Shown here in pieces: positions 6,348 to 6,862 of a stretch of 6,862 nt of DNA. Made by a program: the position numbers and the translations under genes. Source of the stretch: Candidatus Sabulitectum sp. (GTDB taxonomy: Bacteria; Fermentibacterota; Fermentibacteria; Fermentibacterales; JCC-6). A model generated the notes under the pieces. The model saw only the letters and a program-made list of their open reading frames with translations, ran no database searches and had not been told where the DNA came from. Position 1 is the first letter of the stretch, and each line of letters begins with the position of its first letter. The stretch lies in the NCBI GenBank assembly GCA_029940175.1, contig JAOZRM010000167.1, positions 1 through 6,862 on the forward strand, given 5' to 3'.

Positions 6348-6862
6348 ATGATCTGTTATTTTTGTGGAACGCCCCTGGACAACAACAACAATTACGGCTT
6401 GCATGCCAACTGCTTCTGCAAATGGTTCCGGATTGATGAACCTCTTGAATTCAGAAACATTTTCAAGAAGAATATCGGCAGTGACTTGCATGATAAAAAC
6501 AACGACATTGTTTCAAGTTTCTTCCAGGGAAAGTTCAGAAAATACTCTGCTGAATTAGGGGATTCCGCTTACATACTGAAAGTTCAGGAACAAGGCTTTC
6601 CTGAATTGCCTGCAGTTGAGTTTCTGAGCAATCAAATCGCAGAATCCCTTGGTCTGGCTGTCCCAGAGTATTTCCTTATTAATTTCCATGGAACCATTAC
6701 TTTTGCTGTAAAGAATTTCCTAAGACCAGGAGAACTGGAAACTCTTCACCATATTTATCATTTTCTTGAAGATACTCCCTTTAGCTGCCAGTCAATTCTG
6801 GAAACCATCAGAGAGAAGACAGGAAGACTTTCTGAGATGGAACGTTTTGTGAAATTATGCCA
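6348..6862 (+). CDS. HipA-like kinase with N-terminal zinc-ribbon-like motif, 5' part only
   Basis: The frame runs open from ATG 6348 to the window edge: 171 complete codons and two bases. The N terminus carries Cys3-x2-Cys6-x12-His19-x2-Cys22 (plus Cys24), a small zinc-ribbon pattern. Residues 56-170 resemble the first half of HipA-type Ser/Thr kinases, recognisable by FQGKFRKYSAELGDSAYILK (59-78), then PELPAVEFLSNQIAESLGL (85-103) with VP-x-Y, and KNFLRPGELETLHHIYHFL (122-140). HipA kinases are type II toxins that phosphorylate targets such as glutamyl-tRNA synthetase. The usual HipA Gly-x-Gln-x-Lys loop is replaced here by FQGKFRKYSA. The catalytic and Mg-binding motifs would lie beyond the window, so activity cannot be judged. 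No HipB-like helix-turn-helix gene precedes it; the upstream neighbour is divergent. G+C is about 41% (197 of 480 bases, 6361-6840), below the pump gene. Family assignment is fairly confident. The toxin role is inferred; a housekeeping HipA-fold kinase is possible. Confidence 0.75.
   Translation, partial: MICYFCGTPLDNNNNYGLHANCFCKWFRIDEPLEFRNIFKKNIGSDLHDKNNDIVSSFFQGKFRKYSAELGDSAYILKVQEQGFPELPAVEFLSNQIAESLGLAVPEYFLINFHGTITFAVKNFLRPGELETLHHIYHFLEDTPFSCQSILETIREKTGRLSEMERFVKLC

Overview
This window looks like chromosomal DNA from an uncultured member of the FCB superphylum (Bacteroidota/Fibrobacterota/Fermentibacterota-like) or a near relative. The basis is a type IX-style C-terminal sorting domain on an ASPIC/UnbV-type surface protein at the left edge, plus Gram-negative envelope genes (a lipoprotein adaptor with an RND pump). 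The coding sequence is near 50% G+C in the rows I counted. I cannot assign a genus from the sequence.

Left to right. (1) Positions 1-589 are the 3' end of a secreted ASPIC/UnbV protein with a C-terminal sorting domain; its start lies outside the window. (2) Positions 590-954 are a 365-base intergenic region. It has two stem-loops in tandem, the second a likely terminator, then the upstream region and ribosome binding site of the next gene. (3) Positions 955-5444 are a tightly coupled two-gene heavy-metal efflux operon. It encodes a periplasmic adaptor lipoprotein (CusB/CzcB family), whose N terminus carries three 21-residue Cys/His/acidic repeats, and a 1044-residue CusA/CzcA-family inner-membrane pump. 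Stop and start overlap as TGATG. A strong terminator hairpin follows. No outer-membrane channel gene or metal regulator is visible. (4) Positions 5524-6165, minus strand, encode a 213-residue secreted protein of unknown function, convergent with the pump operon. (5) Positions 6166-6347 are an AT-rich divergent intergenic region with a consensus -35 box, two inverted repeats and a 10-base direct repeat. (6) Positions 6348-6862 are the first 171 codons of a HipA-like kinase with an N-terminal zinc-ribbon-like Cys/His motif, cut by the window edge.

The adaptor and pump would work together. The repeat-bearing tail would collect or sense a soft or borderline metal ion in the periplasm, the adaptor would deliver it, and the proton-driven pump would send it through an outer-membrane channel encoded elsewhere. 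The three-methionine Cu(I)/Ag(I) site of E. coli CusA appears to be absent, so the metal is probably not handled exactly as in Cus. The flanking genes are not obviously related in function. The most unusual items are the adaptor's metal-binding repeat array and the HipA-like gene, which has no antitoxin gene in front of it and an operator-like promoter. I see no CRISPR array, tRNA, rRNA or insertion sequence.
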